64,000 bases of DNA, taken from NCBI GenBank assembly GCA_027625915.1, contig JANTQA010000015.1, positions 5,671,001 to 5,735,000 of the forward strand, given 5' to 3'. The DNA is from Anaeramoeba flamelloides. Taxonomy: Eukaryota > Metamonada > Anaeramoebidae. The position numbers and the translations under genes are program-made. Every line of letters begins with the position of its first letter. The stretch's first letter is position 1. The notes under the pieces were generated by a model, which had not been told where the DNA came from, made no database searches, and saw only the letters and a list, made by a program, of their open reading frames with translations. This document shows, piece by piece, positions 1 through 10,452 of the stretch.

Positions 1-1
1 A

Positions 2-3000
2 TTAGCCCCATTATTGATCACTTTATCATATCAATTATCGCAGCCATTTTATTGTGAACACTATTTAAGAGATTTTGGCACAAGGTTTTTTTCAAGTTCT
101 ATTAATTTATTGGAAATGGATCTTGAAAAAGCATTTTTACCACCTTCAATTCTTTTCTGGATCAAACAAAAATTAAATTTATATAAATCAAATCATAATA
201 CAAGGGCACAGAAAATTGACGTTTTCCCAATTTTAGATTGCTGTGAAACCACTAGAAAAATATGCTATTTTTATGATCTTTTTTGTTCACAAAGCAAACC
301 AACAATCCAAATTAAAAATTCACCCCTGCATAACTCCCCTTACCATATGAAATTTAAAACCCGGTCTCCGATCATTATGAACAAAACTGAGAAACTGCAA
401 AATAATTTTAATAGTCCAAATAAAAATAATATCTTTCTTTCTCCAAAATATCAATATTTATCTTCACCAACACCCTCGAAACAATTTTTAACACCACAGT
501 TTCGAAATTCAAATATTGAAAAAATTTCAAAATTAAATTTGACCGTTAATCCTAAAAACCTTAATAACAAACTTCAAAGAAAAAACAAAGATTTTCTAGA
601 TCCAGACTTTGAATCCGAATCTGATTCAGAATATGAATCAGAATCAGAAATAGAAATAGAGTTACTGGAATCAGGAAACAAAGGAGATGAAGAAAAGATT
701 GATTATGATCTTGATAATTACATTGACAATTACAACAACAAATACAAATATAAGCAAAACGAGAAAGAGGGGGTCAAATTAAAATTTAATTCAAGACTCT
801 TGTCTAAAAAAATAAATGACTCCAGTATTAATGAAGAAGAAGAAGAAGAAGAAGAAGAAAAAGAAGAAGCAAAAGAAAAAGACGGTGATAATCAAGAAAA
901 AGGAAATGAAAGGGATTTTTTTAATTTTTCTGAAAAAAAGGTCCAAATTCAAAACCTTTCTCCTCTCAGAAAATTTAAAACAATTCCCGTTTCAAACCAA
1001 TTAGTTATTGCGATGGTCAATGAAAATTTCAATTTAAAAAATTTAGAAATTTTGCCCTTTGGGATTTCTTTACCTTTAAAAGAAGCCTTAAAAGAATGCA
1101 GAGAAAACCCACCATCAAATTGGCCATTAAAAGCATATACCTTGATTGAAAGAGAGGATTTATTTAAACAGAAATCATCTCTAAACAAAAATGATTTTGA
1201 CGTTTTAAATAAAAAAAAAACCCAAACAATCCCTGAAAAATTTGAGATTAACAGCCAGAAAAAGACTGGGAAAAAACAAGAAAGCGAAGAGAATAGGACC
1301 GGAACAGAAAAGGAAACGAACACAGACACGAGCGAAGATGTGGGTGTGGATGAAGATGACGACGACGACGATGATGGCTTTATCAATTTAATTCCAAATC
1401 AAAATATTCATGAAGAAATTAAAGACTTTGATTTACTTCGTTTCCCAAATGACTTAAGACTCAAAGAGATTAATAGAATTTTGTCATCATCAAGATTATT
1501 GCCGATCATCATTGGCGAAGAAAATGAAAATAACCCAGACATCATCAAATTTCAACAGGAGCAGCTGATCAAGCAGGTTCAAAGGGCGCTTGCGTTGTCT
1601 GTCGGGAGGGGTGCATTTGAAATCGGCATCTTCAAGCCAACGATCTCCGAAAAATTGCCCATAGCAAAGATCGTTATTGATGGGAGGCTTGTTGAGCAAA
1701 GGAACACAAAGGTGATCTTTGATCAAAAGGATAAGCCACTGGAAACATGGTCATGGCCAAACTTCCACAACGCAGTCGCCTCTGGATTGCGATTTATCCC
1801 CGAGCAAGATCAGGACATTACAGAAATATCGAGATTTGTAAATAGGAATTGGCTAATTTACAATATGGACAACGGCAACGAGGATGGCAATGAAAACGAC
1901 GGCGGCGACGACGACGAAGAAAATGATAATGACAACGGCAATGAAGAAGATGAAGAAAAAAAAAAAAAAAAAAAATTGGGATTAAATAAAAACCATTCAA
2001 GTGGATTGGCGTTAGCCCTGGGGCTAAACGGGTGTATTTCCGAATTAAACAAAGTTGACTTATATAACTTTTTGGAAAAGAACGACGAACTGACAAGCAT
2101 CGGGATCCTCTTGGGCATTTCTGTGGAAAAGGCAGAAACAATGGATCAAACTGTCACCAAGACCCTGTCCATACACGTACCTGCATTTCTGTCGCAGCAG
2201 TCAAACCAATTTACAATAAGCTCCCGAATCAGATCAGCGGCCATTTTGGGCCTCGGGCTGGTTTATATGAAATCTGCACATCGGCGAACTTCAGAGGTGC
2301 TCATAAACGAATTATCGAATGTGAGCAGGAATAGCAGTCTCGAAGACAGAGAATCCTTAGCCCTTTCAATCGGCCTAAGCTTTGGCCTGGTGGCCTTAGG
2401 CCAAGGATATTCTGCCTTTGGTCTCAGCGATTTGAAAATTACACAGAAATTATTAAACTTTGTCAAGGGCGGCAGGAAATCAAATAAATTGAATATTTTA
2501 AAAAGATTGAAAATTTATAACAAATCAATAAACAATAGCAGCAATTTTAATAACATGGGCAATAACAATGGCACACTCTTCAATGGCGAACATAATGATG
2601 GGCTGGGGAACGATGACGAGGAAGAAGACTTTAATAACGATGAACAGGATTTGCAAGATTCAACCCAGAAGGTTCATTTAATACACGAGGGGGAAGTGAT
2701 AAATGTTGACACCTGTGCACCGGGCGCAATCTTGGCGCTGGGGCTGATGTTTTTAAAAACCAATAACCAAATATTAGCCCAGAAATTGGATGTGCCACAT
2801 ACAAACTTTCTAATTAAAGGAATTAGATATGATTTCTTATATTTAAGGATTTTGGCCAAAAATATTATCCTTTGGGACGAAATTAAGCCTCAAAAGCAAT
2901 GGGTCCAGAATCAAATACCTGCGAATTTATTAAAGGCATTAAATGAAAATGAAAAATTGAATTTTGGCCATTTCCCCGATCTAGATTCCTTACAAATGAC

Positions 3001-4399
3001 TAAAATTAGTATAATTGCTGGCGCGTGTTTCGCTTTATCTTTAAAATTTGCTGGAAGCCAAAATGAAGAAATTAAAAAAATCTTAATTAATTATTTAATC
3101 CAGTTTATGAAAGTCAAAAGGCAATTAAAATCTCAATCTGAAAACGTTGAAATGTATTTAAATACGATTGCGCTCTCGCTATCCGTAATAATGGCAGGAA
3201 GCGGAGATTTGGAATGCTTTAGATTATTCAGAAAATTGCACAAACGAAAATCAATCGATATTAGCTATGGTAACCACATGGCAATACATTTAGCCATCGG
3301 CTTCCTGTTTTTGGGGCATGGCAAATATACCTTTGGCAACTCCAACAAGGCAGTTGCAGCCCTGATCATTTCCTGTTACCCCATTTTCCCCAAGAACACA
3401 AGAGACAACAGATACCATCTACAGGCCTTTAGGCATTTGTACGTGTTAGCCATCGAGCCCAGATGCCTACAGACCTTTGATGTGGACTCTGGGAAAATCG
3501 TTTCAATACCTTTCACATTAAAATTAAATAACAGTAACCAGAGGAACAGCTTTATTGAAAAAAACACACCATGCTTAATCCCGAACCTGAACTCAATTAA
3601 AAATATCAAATTATGCTCCCAGGACTATTGGCCGATTTCAATTAATATCAAGAAAATTTTCCAAAATTCAAAGAAAAATCCCCTTTCCTTAATCAATAGG
3701 GTTTTTGTGAAATCCAAAAAAATCCAAAACCGCTCACAATTGAAAAAAAAATCCAATTTAATTTTTAAATTGACGAATTTTTTTAATAGTCAAAAACTTA
3801 ATAATCAATTGCTATGCAACTATTTAAATATTAAACCCATCTGGTGGAACAATCTATTTAATAGTATACTCTTACATTCTAACCAAACTCAAAATATTAA
3901 TTCCTTTAGATTATATCTTCAAATTTTACAAATTTTTAAATCGATCAATATAATTAATAATAATGATCATAATAATAATAATAATTACATGCTGATCGAT
4001 AATTGTAATGGAAATAATGTTGACCATTTTTTAAATTTGTGGAATCTTTCTTTTGTTTTTGATTATTATAGTTCGAATAATAAAATTTCGAAAAATAATT
4101 CTTTAATATCAATGGATTTTTTAAACATTATAAAAACTTCAATTAATCTTACTATTAATGGGAAATTTAATGGTTTATTATTAAAATATTTAAATAATGG
4201 AGAACATAAATTATTATCTTTTAAATTTTTAACATATTTAATATTAATTGGTGCACCCCCTCTAAATAAATTAATCGAATTAAAAAAATTTTTAAATGAT
4301 TATAAAACTTTAGACAATTCCATTTTATTCAAAATGAAAAATCCCGATTTCTTTATTTTTTACCCAATCTTTTTAAACCATTTATTAAATAAACATTAA
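2..4399 (+). CDS. APC1: Anaphase-promoting complex subunit 1 (APC1), 5'-partial
   Basis: Scaffold subunit of the nuclear APC/C ubiquitin ligase that drives mitotic exit. The frame is open from base 2, so the start and the N-terminal beta-propeller lie left of the window; the first codons read LAPLLITLSYQ with no real ATG. Recognised family blocks, in order: CEHYLRDF, LEILPFGISLPLKEAL, VGRGAFEI, ALGLNGCISELNK, TSIGILLGISVEKAETMD, AAILGLGLVYMKSAHRRTSE, DRESLALSIGLSFG, CAPGAILALGLMFLKTNN, IIAGACFALSLKFAGSQNE, IMAGSGDLECFRLFRKLH, HMAIHLAIGFLFLGHGKYTF and DNRYHLQAFRHLYVLAIEP. These are the PC (proteasome/cyclosome) repeats, from about residue 660 to 1160 of the visible protein, and the following C-terminal domain. 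Odd features are long inserts absent from animal APC1: an acidic Ser/Glu/Asp segment (about residues 195-310), poly-Asp near 455 and an Asp/Asn/Glu/Lys block near 620-655. No intron is needed in the visible part. AATAAA-like sequence follows the stop near 4480. Confidence 0.95.
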   Translation, partial: LAPLLITLSYQLSQPFYCEHYLRDFGTRFFSSSINLLEMDLEKAFLPPSILFWIKQKLNLYKSNHNTRAQKIDVFPILDCCETTRKICYFYDLFCSQSKPTIQIKNSPLHNSPYHMKFKTRSPIIMNKTEKLQNNFNSPNKNNIFLSPKYQYLSSPTPSKQFLTPQFRNSNIEKISKLNLTVNPKNLNNKLQRKNKDFLDPDFESESDSEYESESEIEIELLESGNKGDEEKIDYDLDNYIDNYNNKYKYKQNEKEGVKLKFNSRLLSKKINDSSINEEEEEEEEEKEEAKEKDGDNQEKGNERDFFNFSEKKVQIQNLSPLRKFKTIPVSNQLVIAMVNENFNLKNLEILPFGISLPLKEALKECRENPPSNWPLKAYTLIEREDLFKQKSSLNKNDFDVLNKKKTQTIPEKFEINSQKKTGKKQESEENRTGTEKETNTDTSEDVGVDEDDDDDDDGFINLIPNQNIHEEIKDFDLLRFPNDLRLKEINRILSSSRLLPIIIGEENENNPDIIKFQQEQLIKQVQRALALSVGRGAFEIGIFKPTISEKLPIAKIVIDGRLVEQRNTKVIFDQKDKPLETWSWPNFHNAVASGLRFIPEQDQDITEISRFVNRNWLIYNMDNGNEDGNENDGGDDDEENDNDNGNEEDEEKKKKKKLGLNKNHSSGLALALGLNGCISELNKVDLYNFLEKNDELTSIGILLGISVEKAETMDQTVTKTLSIHVPAFLSQQSNQFTISSRIRSAAILGLGLVYMKSAHRRTSEVLINELSNVSRNSSLEDRESLALSIGLSFGLVALGQGYSAFGLSDLKITQKLLNFVKGGRKSNKLNILKRLKIYNKSINNSSNFNNMGNNNGTLFNGEHNDGLGNDDEEEDFNNDEQDLQDSTQKVHLIHEGEVINVDTCAPGAILALGLMFLKTNNQILAQKLDVPHTNFLIKGIRYDFLYLRILAKNIILWDEIKPQKQWVQNQIPANLLKALNENEKLNFGHFPDLDSLQMTKISIIAGACFALSLKFAGSQNEEIKKILINYLIQFMKVKRQLKSQSENVEMYLNTIALSLSVIMAGSGDLECFRLFRKLHKRKSIDISYGNHMAIHLAIGFLFLGHGKYTFGNSNKAVAALIISCYPIFPKNTRDNRYHLQAFRHLYVLAIEPRCLQTFDVDSGKIVSIPFTLKLNNSNQRNSFIEKNTPCLIPNLNSIKNIKLCSQDYWPISINIKKIFQNSKKNPLSLINRVFVKSKKIQNRSQLKKKSNLIFKLTNFFNSQKLNNQLLCNYLNIKPIWWNNLFNSILLHSNQTQNINSFRLYLQILQIFKSINIINNNDHNNNNNYMLIDNCNGNNVDHFLNLWNLSFVFDYYSSNNKISKNNSLISMDFLNIIKTSINLTINGKFNGLLLKYLNNGEHKLLSFKFLTYLILIGAPPLNKLIELKKFLNDYKTLDNSILFKMKNPDFFIFYPIFLNHLLNKH

Positions 4400-7300
4400 A
4401 CTACCCGGCTTTATTTAACAATCTTTTTATCTTTTTATGTTCTTACATTTTTATCATTCTAATTAATTTTACGTGATCAAATAAATAAAAAAAAAATAAA
4501 ACCCTTAGAGGCACCCCAATTAATTTACATTTAAATAACTAACATTAATTTTAAATGTCATTGTTTGGATGAGAATTTTTTAGAAATAATAAAATATATT
4601 GGTTTCAGGCATTAGTAACTCTTATTTATTTTTTTTCACCAAAGGTAATATAGTAATTGTTTACACAGTAATCCAATTAAACAAGGATAAACAAACCCCT
4701 TTATCAACTTTAGAGAAATGAATAATCATCTATCAAAAAGGAATTTATTTTTTCCCAATTAAATTTTCAGTCAAAAGATCCCGATCCTATTTGGTATGAA
4801 TTTTTTAGATCAAAATAAAAAACATGAAATTTCAAAATATTTTTATTTTTACCAAATCTAACTTAATGTAATTTTAGATCGTGTGCATGAGGAAAGAACT
4901 CTCTTTATTGATTTGTTTTATGAAAAATCACCTTATTATGTTATGAATTTCGTCTACAAGAATGAATGAATATATATATTGTAAAAACTGATATAAGATG
5001 ATATTGGTGAGCTTTAAACTCGAATTAATGTCTTGTTAGCACATAAGAAATATCTTTTTTTAGTTTTTGAGGGCAGTCAAAACAATTATTTTAACTTTTG
5101 ATTTTGTTATCAATGAAACAAAATGAGTTCATCTGAATTTTTGGTACTCATGATCTAACTTTACAAAATATATAAAAAAGCAATATTGAATTAATAAACA
5201 AAAAAAAATCCAGTTTGTTATTCTTTAAAACGCTTTACCGACTGATTATACCTTATCAGGAATTCATATATAAATTATAATTTAATTTGTGAAAAAAAAA
5301 ATAATACATATTTTCGCATCTTAAACTTCTTAAATACATGTAATACGATGAAATCCAAATCAAAATGATCAGATATTTTATATAATGATTATATATAATT
5401 AAAACCTTTGAGTTAATTAATTTTAGAATAGTTTAAAAAATAATTAAAAAAATTTCTTCAAATAAAAAAAATATAAAAAAATATTTTAAATAAAATTATT
5501 AACGAGAAGGTCTACATATATTCATAGAAACCCCTGGTCACAAACTATAAGTACATCTTATTTCACATATCCTTTTCTTAAGTAAAATATACATGAATAA
5601 TTATTAATAAATATTTACAGATTGTTTCATCTTATTTAAAAAAGGAAATGAATATCGATAAAATGAAAAAAATAAATTTTAATTTATGAATTAATAATTT
5701 AAACAAGATTAAAAAGTAAACAAAAAAAAAAAAAAACTGAATTTTTACAAGATCTTTAAATTATTAAATATTTCCATATTTATTTGAGAAAAATTTTCAT
5801 ATTTAGTCTAGAATTAAAAAAAAAAAAATAAGAGAAACTTATTACAATTAAAATAATTATTTTATAAACATTTTCCTAACAAATTATTTGAATATTTTAA
5901 ATTAAGTCAATTAGGATATTTATTGGATAGTTTTAATTTATAATAGATTTTCTTTTTAAAAATATACTTTGGTCAAGTTAAAGACACAAAAAAATTCACA
6001 ATAAAGTACTAGAATTTGGATTCAAGAAATATAATTATCGTTAAAATAATTACTAAAAACGGTAATAAATTTGATATTTTAATCTTAAACTTTTGATCAA
6101 AGTATACAAATTGAAAGTTTTAACCATTCTATGAAATAAAAACTTCAATATATTTATATAATTCTATTTGTATAATTGAAATAGGCAAAATAAACCTGAA
6201 CAATATATTTATTATTTCTAAAACTAAATTTAAAAGTAAAAATATAGTAACCCCAGTAAAAAAAAATAAAAAAAACAATTCAAAAATAAATTAAAAAATC
6301 TATTTCTTGCTTCTAAAAAAAAATAATAAAATTCAATAAATGATTCAAACAATAAAATTAATTGTAATTTAGAAAGATAAAAATTACTGAAAAAAAAATT
6401 ATAATTCGAATAGAATGAGCTGTTGAATTCTCACAACTATAAGTCTCTTCTTATTTCCGATTTGTGTACAATAATTAAGTAAAATCTTTTGAAATCTGGA
6501 AAAGATAGTTATTTAATAACACTTGAAGACAATTGGTAGTAACTCATACAATATTTTCAAATAATCTAAACCCAAAATATTAATTTATTAATCAGAAATG
6601 TTTGGTTTATACATCAATGTCAACAATTTTGAAATTCAGAATAGTTACCACTGCTTAAAAAGCAATTCCTAGATAAGTGATCAACTTTTTTTTATATTTC
6701 AAATAGTATTTTCTTTACAATTGTTTTTAATCGTAAAAGTGTAATAGAAAATTAAGCGAAATATTGAAAATAACTAAACCAGTTTCATATTGGATATATT
6801 ATAAAATACTTTAACAAAAATATTCTTAAAAAATGAAAACAATTACTTATTATTTACAGAGAAAATAATTAATAGACAATACAAAAAAAAAAATGGCAAT
6901 ATGATAAACATACAAACAAGTTTATAACAATAAAATTAAATTAACAGTTTTGTAATCAATGGAAAATCTTTTTAAAATAAAAATCTCTTTTAAAATTGAA
7001 CTTTTCTATCAAAATAAGAAAGAATCCATCACTTCACTACAAGGAAAATTTAAACACCTAAAATTACAGTTAGCTAAAACTATACATTGGATTTAAGTTT
7101 ACTTCTTTTATAAATTATTTTTTCAAAGTTATCATACTTTTATGTAATCAAAAAATTGGATAACTATTAAACTCTTGAAAATTCGAATACCCCCCTTTTC
7201 AAAAATACCGACTTTTGAAAAAACACCTATTTTTAGGGTATTTTTTTATTGGAAAAAGTTGAAATGAATTAATTTTTGAACGAACATTAAGATTGAAAAA

Positions 7301-7840
7301 AGAATAAATCTTAAAGCAATTTGTAGAAAACAATCGGGAATGTATATAAAAACTCAAACATGGAAAAAAATAAAATGATAAAAAATATTCAAAAAACAGA
7401 TAAAAAATCATATTTTCAATTTAATTTAGCGATATCTTTTGAAAGAAATATTTTGTGCTATTTTAAAATTGAAAAATATGTTTCTTTTTAGACTATTAAA
7501 AAAAATACTTGAAAATTATCTCATAATACAATTAAAAAATTAAAAAAGTTGACAATTAAAAATGAAAAAAATATTACTGAGAAATTTCATTTTTTTTCAA
7601 TTCCAATTAATATCTATTAAAGTTGTAAACCTTTTTTGAAAATTGTTATGTATAATAATATTTATTATATGAGTGTATTTCAAAAATACAAAATTTAGAG
7701 ATTTTTTTTTGAAAAAAATTTCCTTGTCTTGTTATAAAAAACTTAAAAAAAATCCTATAAAAATGAGATCTACAAATTTGATATCTATTATTTAATCAAA
7801 GTCTTATTACCCAATAAATTAACTTATGAAGAATGAATTA

Positions 7841-8340
7841 GAGTAGGGAAAAAAATACCGGGCATGAAAATAATACCGGTCAAGATTTTTAATTGTGAGT
7901 ATTAGTAAAGTTGATGTGTAATTTCATTTTTTATCAATCAAATGCTTGATATAAATAACCAATTTTTTTATGAAAGCCAAGTAAAAAACCTACCTAAAGT
8001 GCATTAAAGTAGGGTGTTTATAGAATACTTAAGTAATTTTCTGATAGCACAAGTAGATCAACTTTCTTTGAAAAATAATCCGGATTTAGAGAGGTTTACT
8101 AGAGTTTTGGAAAATGTTAATTTTTATTTTTGTTTTTTGATTGATTGAATGGTGTTTTGAACAAGTGTGATTTCATCAATCATCATTCTAATATGTGGAT
8201 GTGTTATAATTTAAAAAGTTTGATTCTTAAAATTAGGATTTGATTGTAAATAAATCAAATTAAACATCAACTTTACTAATACTCACAATTAAAAATCTTG
8301 TCCTGGATTATTTTCATGTCCGGTATTTTTTTCCCTACTC
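7841..8340. mobile_element. MITE family 1, copy 1 (500 bp, TA-flanked)
   Basis: A 500 bp non-coding element flanked by TA on both sides. Its left end reads GAGTAGGGAAAAAAATACC and the right end is the reverse complement. The inverted repeats extend about 80 bp with few mismatches. Each TIR carries a repeated sub-motif, ATACCGG, twice about 18 bp apart, followed by TTTTTAATTGTGAGTATTAG. TA target duplication and long TIRs fit a non-autonomous Tc1/mariner-type element. A second full-length copy lies at 37655-38158. There is no transposase open frame. Confidence 0.85.
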
Positions 8341-9061
8341 TAATTGGGGATAAAAAAATTGTGTATATGTATAGTATACTTATATTTAATTTTAATAAAA
8401 ATATATCTTAAAACGAAATTTGACCCTTTTTGTTTTTGGGAAAAGCTTAGATATTTCTATCTAATAACAAAAAAAAGGTTAAATCAAATTTGTTCTTTTA
8501 TATTCATTTATTAAAATGAAGAAATGATATTAATTGAGCATATTTTAAAGTGTCCATAGTATGAAAATAATATATTAATATTTCTCATAGAGAAAAGAAA
8601 TTTGACTGTAATGAACTATTTTAAAATAGTTATAGTTTGAAATATTTTGGATCATGAATGATGGTGAAAACTCTATTTTTAGGTGTAAATTTCTGAAAGT
8701 GTAAACAAGTATAAGACCATGAAAAAGATGATTTTACACTTCTTTTGCAACCATTGTTAACGTTATTATTATAATAATAAATTGAATACAGTTGTTACCT
8801 ATTTTAATTATTAACTTTTAGTCAAATCTAAGTATAAAAAAAATCAAAAACAAGCAATTTTTTTTACGTTTCTTTTTTTAACAAATTATAGTACTTGAAT
8901 CTAAATCTATGTACCTTAATTTGAACAGTTTTATTCAGAAATTCCCTTCAAAGTAGCAATCTTATAAGCGGTTCTGACTGTACTTTTGAATTGAAAAAAA
9001 GAAAAGGAGAGGAAATTTTAGTACAAGAGTTTTATATACACAAAATGGAAAAATGATATCT

Positions 9062-10085
9062 CAATTGTTCGAGTTTGTTTGATAAAAATCGCTTTTCAAA
9101 TAGAAACTACCTATTTCAGATATCTTATGGGGTATGGCATAAAGAAACCAATTAAAGAATGGGCACTTTGAGAGAAACTTGATATTTAATACTGATAAAT
9201 TCGTAAAAAGTTTAAAATAGTTTTAGCTCAATTTCTATTTTTAAAAATCTTCGAACGGTTTCACATCAAATAGTTACTGAAAAAAGAATATTTTAAGGAA
9301 CAACTAATTTTACAGAGTTTCTTAACACTTGACTTTATAAAATGCTTTATTCAAAGTTGAGAATAAAAATTTTAAAAAGGTAAACAAAAAATTTCTAAAT
9401 ATAAATTGCAATTTGTCAGTCTGAAAGAATAACTTTTTTTTTTCTTTTTTTAAAATTCGAGTTATAAACCCAATTTCATAATATATGTACCAATTATTTT
9501 TTTATATTATTTTTTTCAATTTTTCTTATTTTATTTTTAGATGAAAAACAAATATTTCTCGTGTATAAACTGAATATTCTAATTATAATTTTTTTATTAT
9601 AATAGATAACTTCAATTTACAAAAATATTTATTTTCAAAATTTTTATTTCTGACAGGCTATTTATTTTGAAAGGGAGTTTACTGTTCATTGTCAAATCAA
9701 AAGATCAAAATTTTCATTCAGCTTTTCAATAAAATATATCTCAAGAGTCAAAATTATTATCTAAGAACAAAATACTAAGAGGTAAATTAGTCATTTAAAC
9801 TGGTTTTAAGAATTAAAAATTTGATAAGTTCCATTGTTTGATAGGGGCCTTTTTTTGGAAAGCTGAATGAAAATTTTATTCCATTTGTTTTGCAACAAAT
9901 AGTTAAATCATTTTAGGAAAAGATCATAAAATTGAGCCAAGTTAGTCTCTAATTAAATCTTTCGTTACTCACTCAAAATGCCCATTTTTTATTGGGATTG
10001 TTGATGTCAAACCCTATAAAGAGATCTGAAATCTGTAGTTTCTTTTTGAAAATCAATTTTTATCAAACAGGCTCAATATATAACG
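9062..10085. mobile_element. Fold-back / TIR element of about 1 kb
   Basis: The left arm (about 9062-9175) and right arm (about 9970-10085) are inverted copies over roughly 100 bp at about 80% identity by eye. Shared blocks include TGTTTGATAAAAAT, AGAAACTAC, ATTTCAGAT and AATGGGCA. Between them lies a second, smaller inverted pair (about 9706-9737 and 9850-9884) sharing AAAATTTTCATTCAGCTTT. No coding sequence is seen. The segment 9230-9400 resembles 27425-27600, so another piece of this repeat exists in the window. The outer ends are approximate and no target duplication was fixed. Confidence 0.6.
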
Positions 10086-10452
10086 AGACAAGATTATAAA
10101 ATGAGCATACAATATTTTTGTGAACAAAACTAGAAAACATTTGTTCAAATAAACATATTTACTCACTCTATCTTTCACACATTATTTTTCGACGATTTGT
10201 AATTGATAATTTTTTTGAAAAAATAATAAAAAGCAAACAAGATACTTTTGGGACATATCCTGAAATCTGAACAAGTTTTTCCATTTTCAGCAAATTTTAG
10301 GGAAAGTTTACCAACCAAACCTAACCTCAAATTACTCGTAAACCAAAATGGTTTTTACTCTCAAAACTTATCGCTCAAAAAAACAGCGAAAAAAAATAAT
10401 TTTATCATTTTATCTTATTTAATCAACTTTTTTAAAAAGAAATTCAACACAA

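Larger units (their letters stand above)
4400..10452. other. Intergenic region, APC1 to ROK kinase
   Basis: About 6 kb of very AT-rich DNA with stops in all frames and no recognisable exon or RNA gene. It holds a complete 500 bp TIR element (7841-8340) and a fold-back element of about 1 kb (9062-10085), both listed separately. In the rest (4400-7840 and 8341-9060) I see only A/T runs. The last 100 bases are presumably the ROK-gene promoter and leader. An open frame at 10248-10499 is in a different frame from the kinase exon and has no recognisable sequence. Confidence 0.6.

Noticed and set aside
4648-4675. Shared 16-mer ATTGTTTACACAGTAA after APC1 and after the kexin-like gene (near 56647)
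   Set aside because: The flanks are not similar, so it is too short to call a repeat or a 3'-end signal from two cases.
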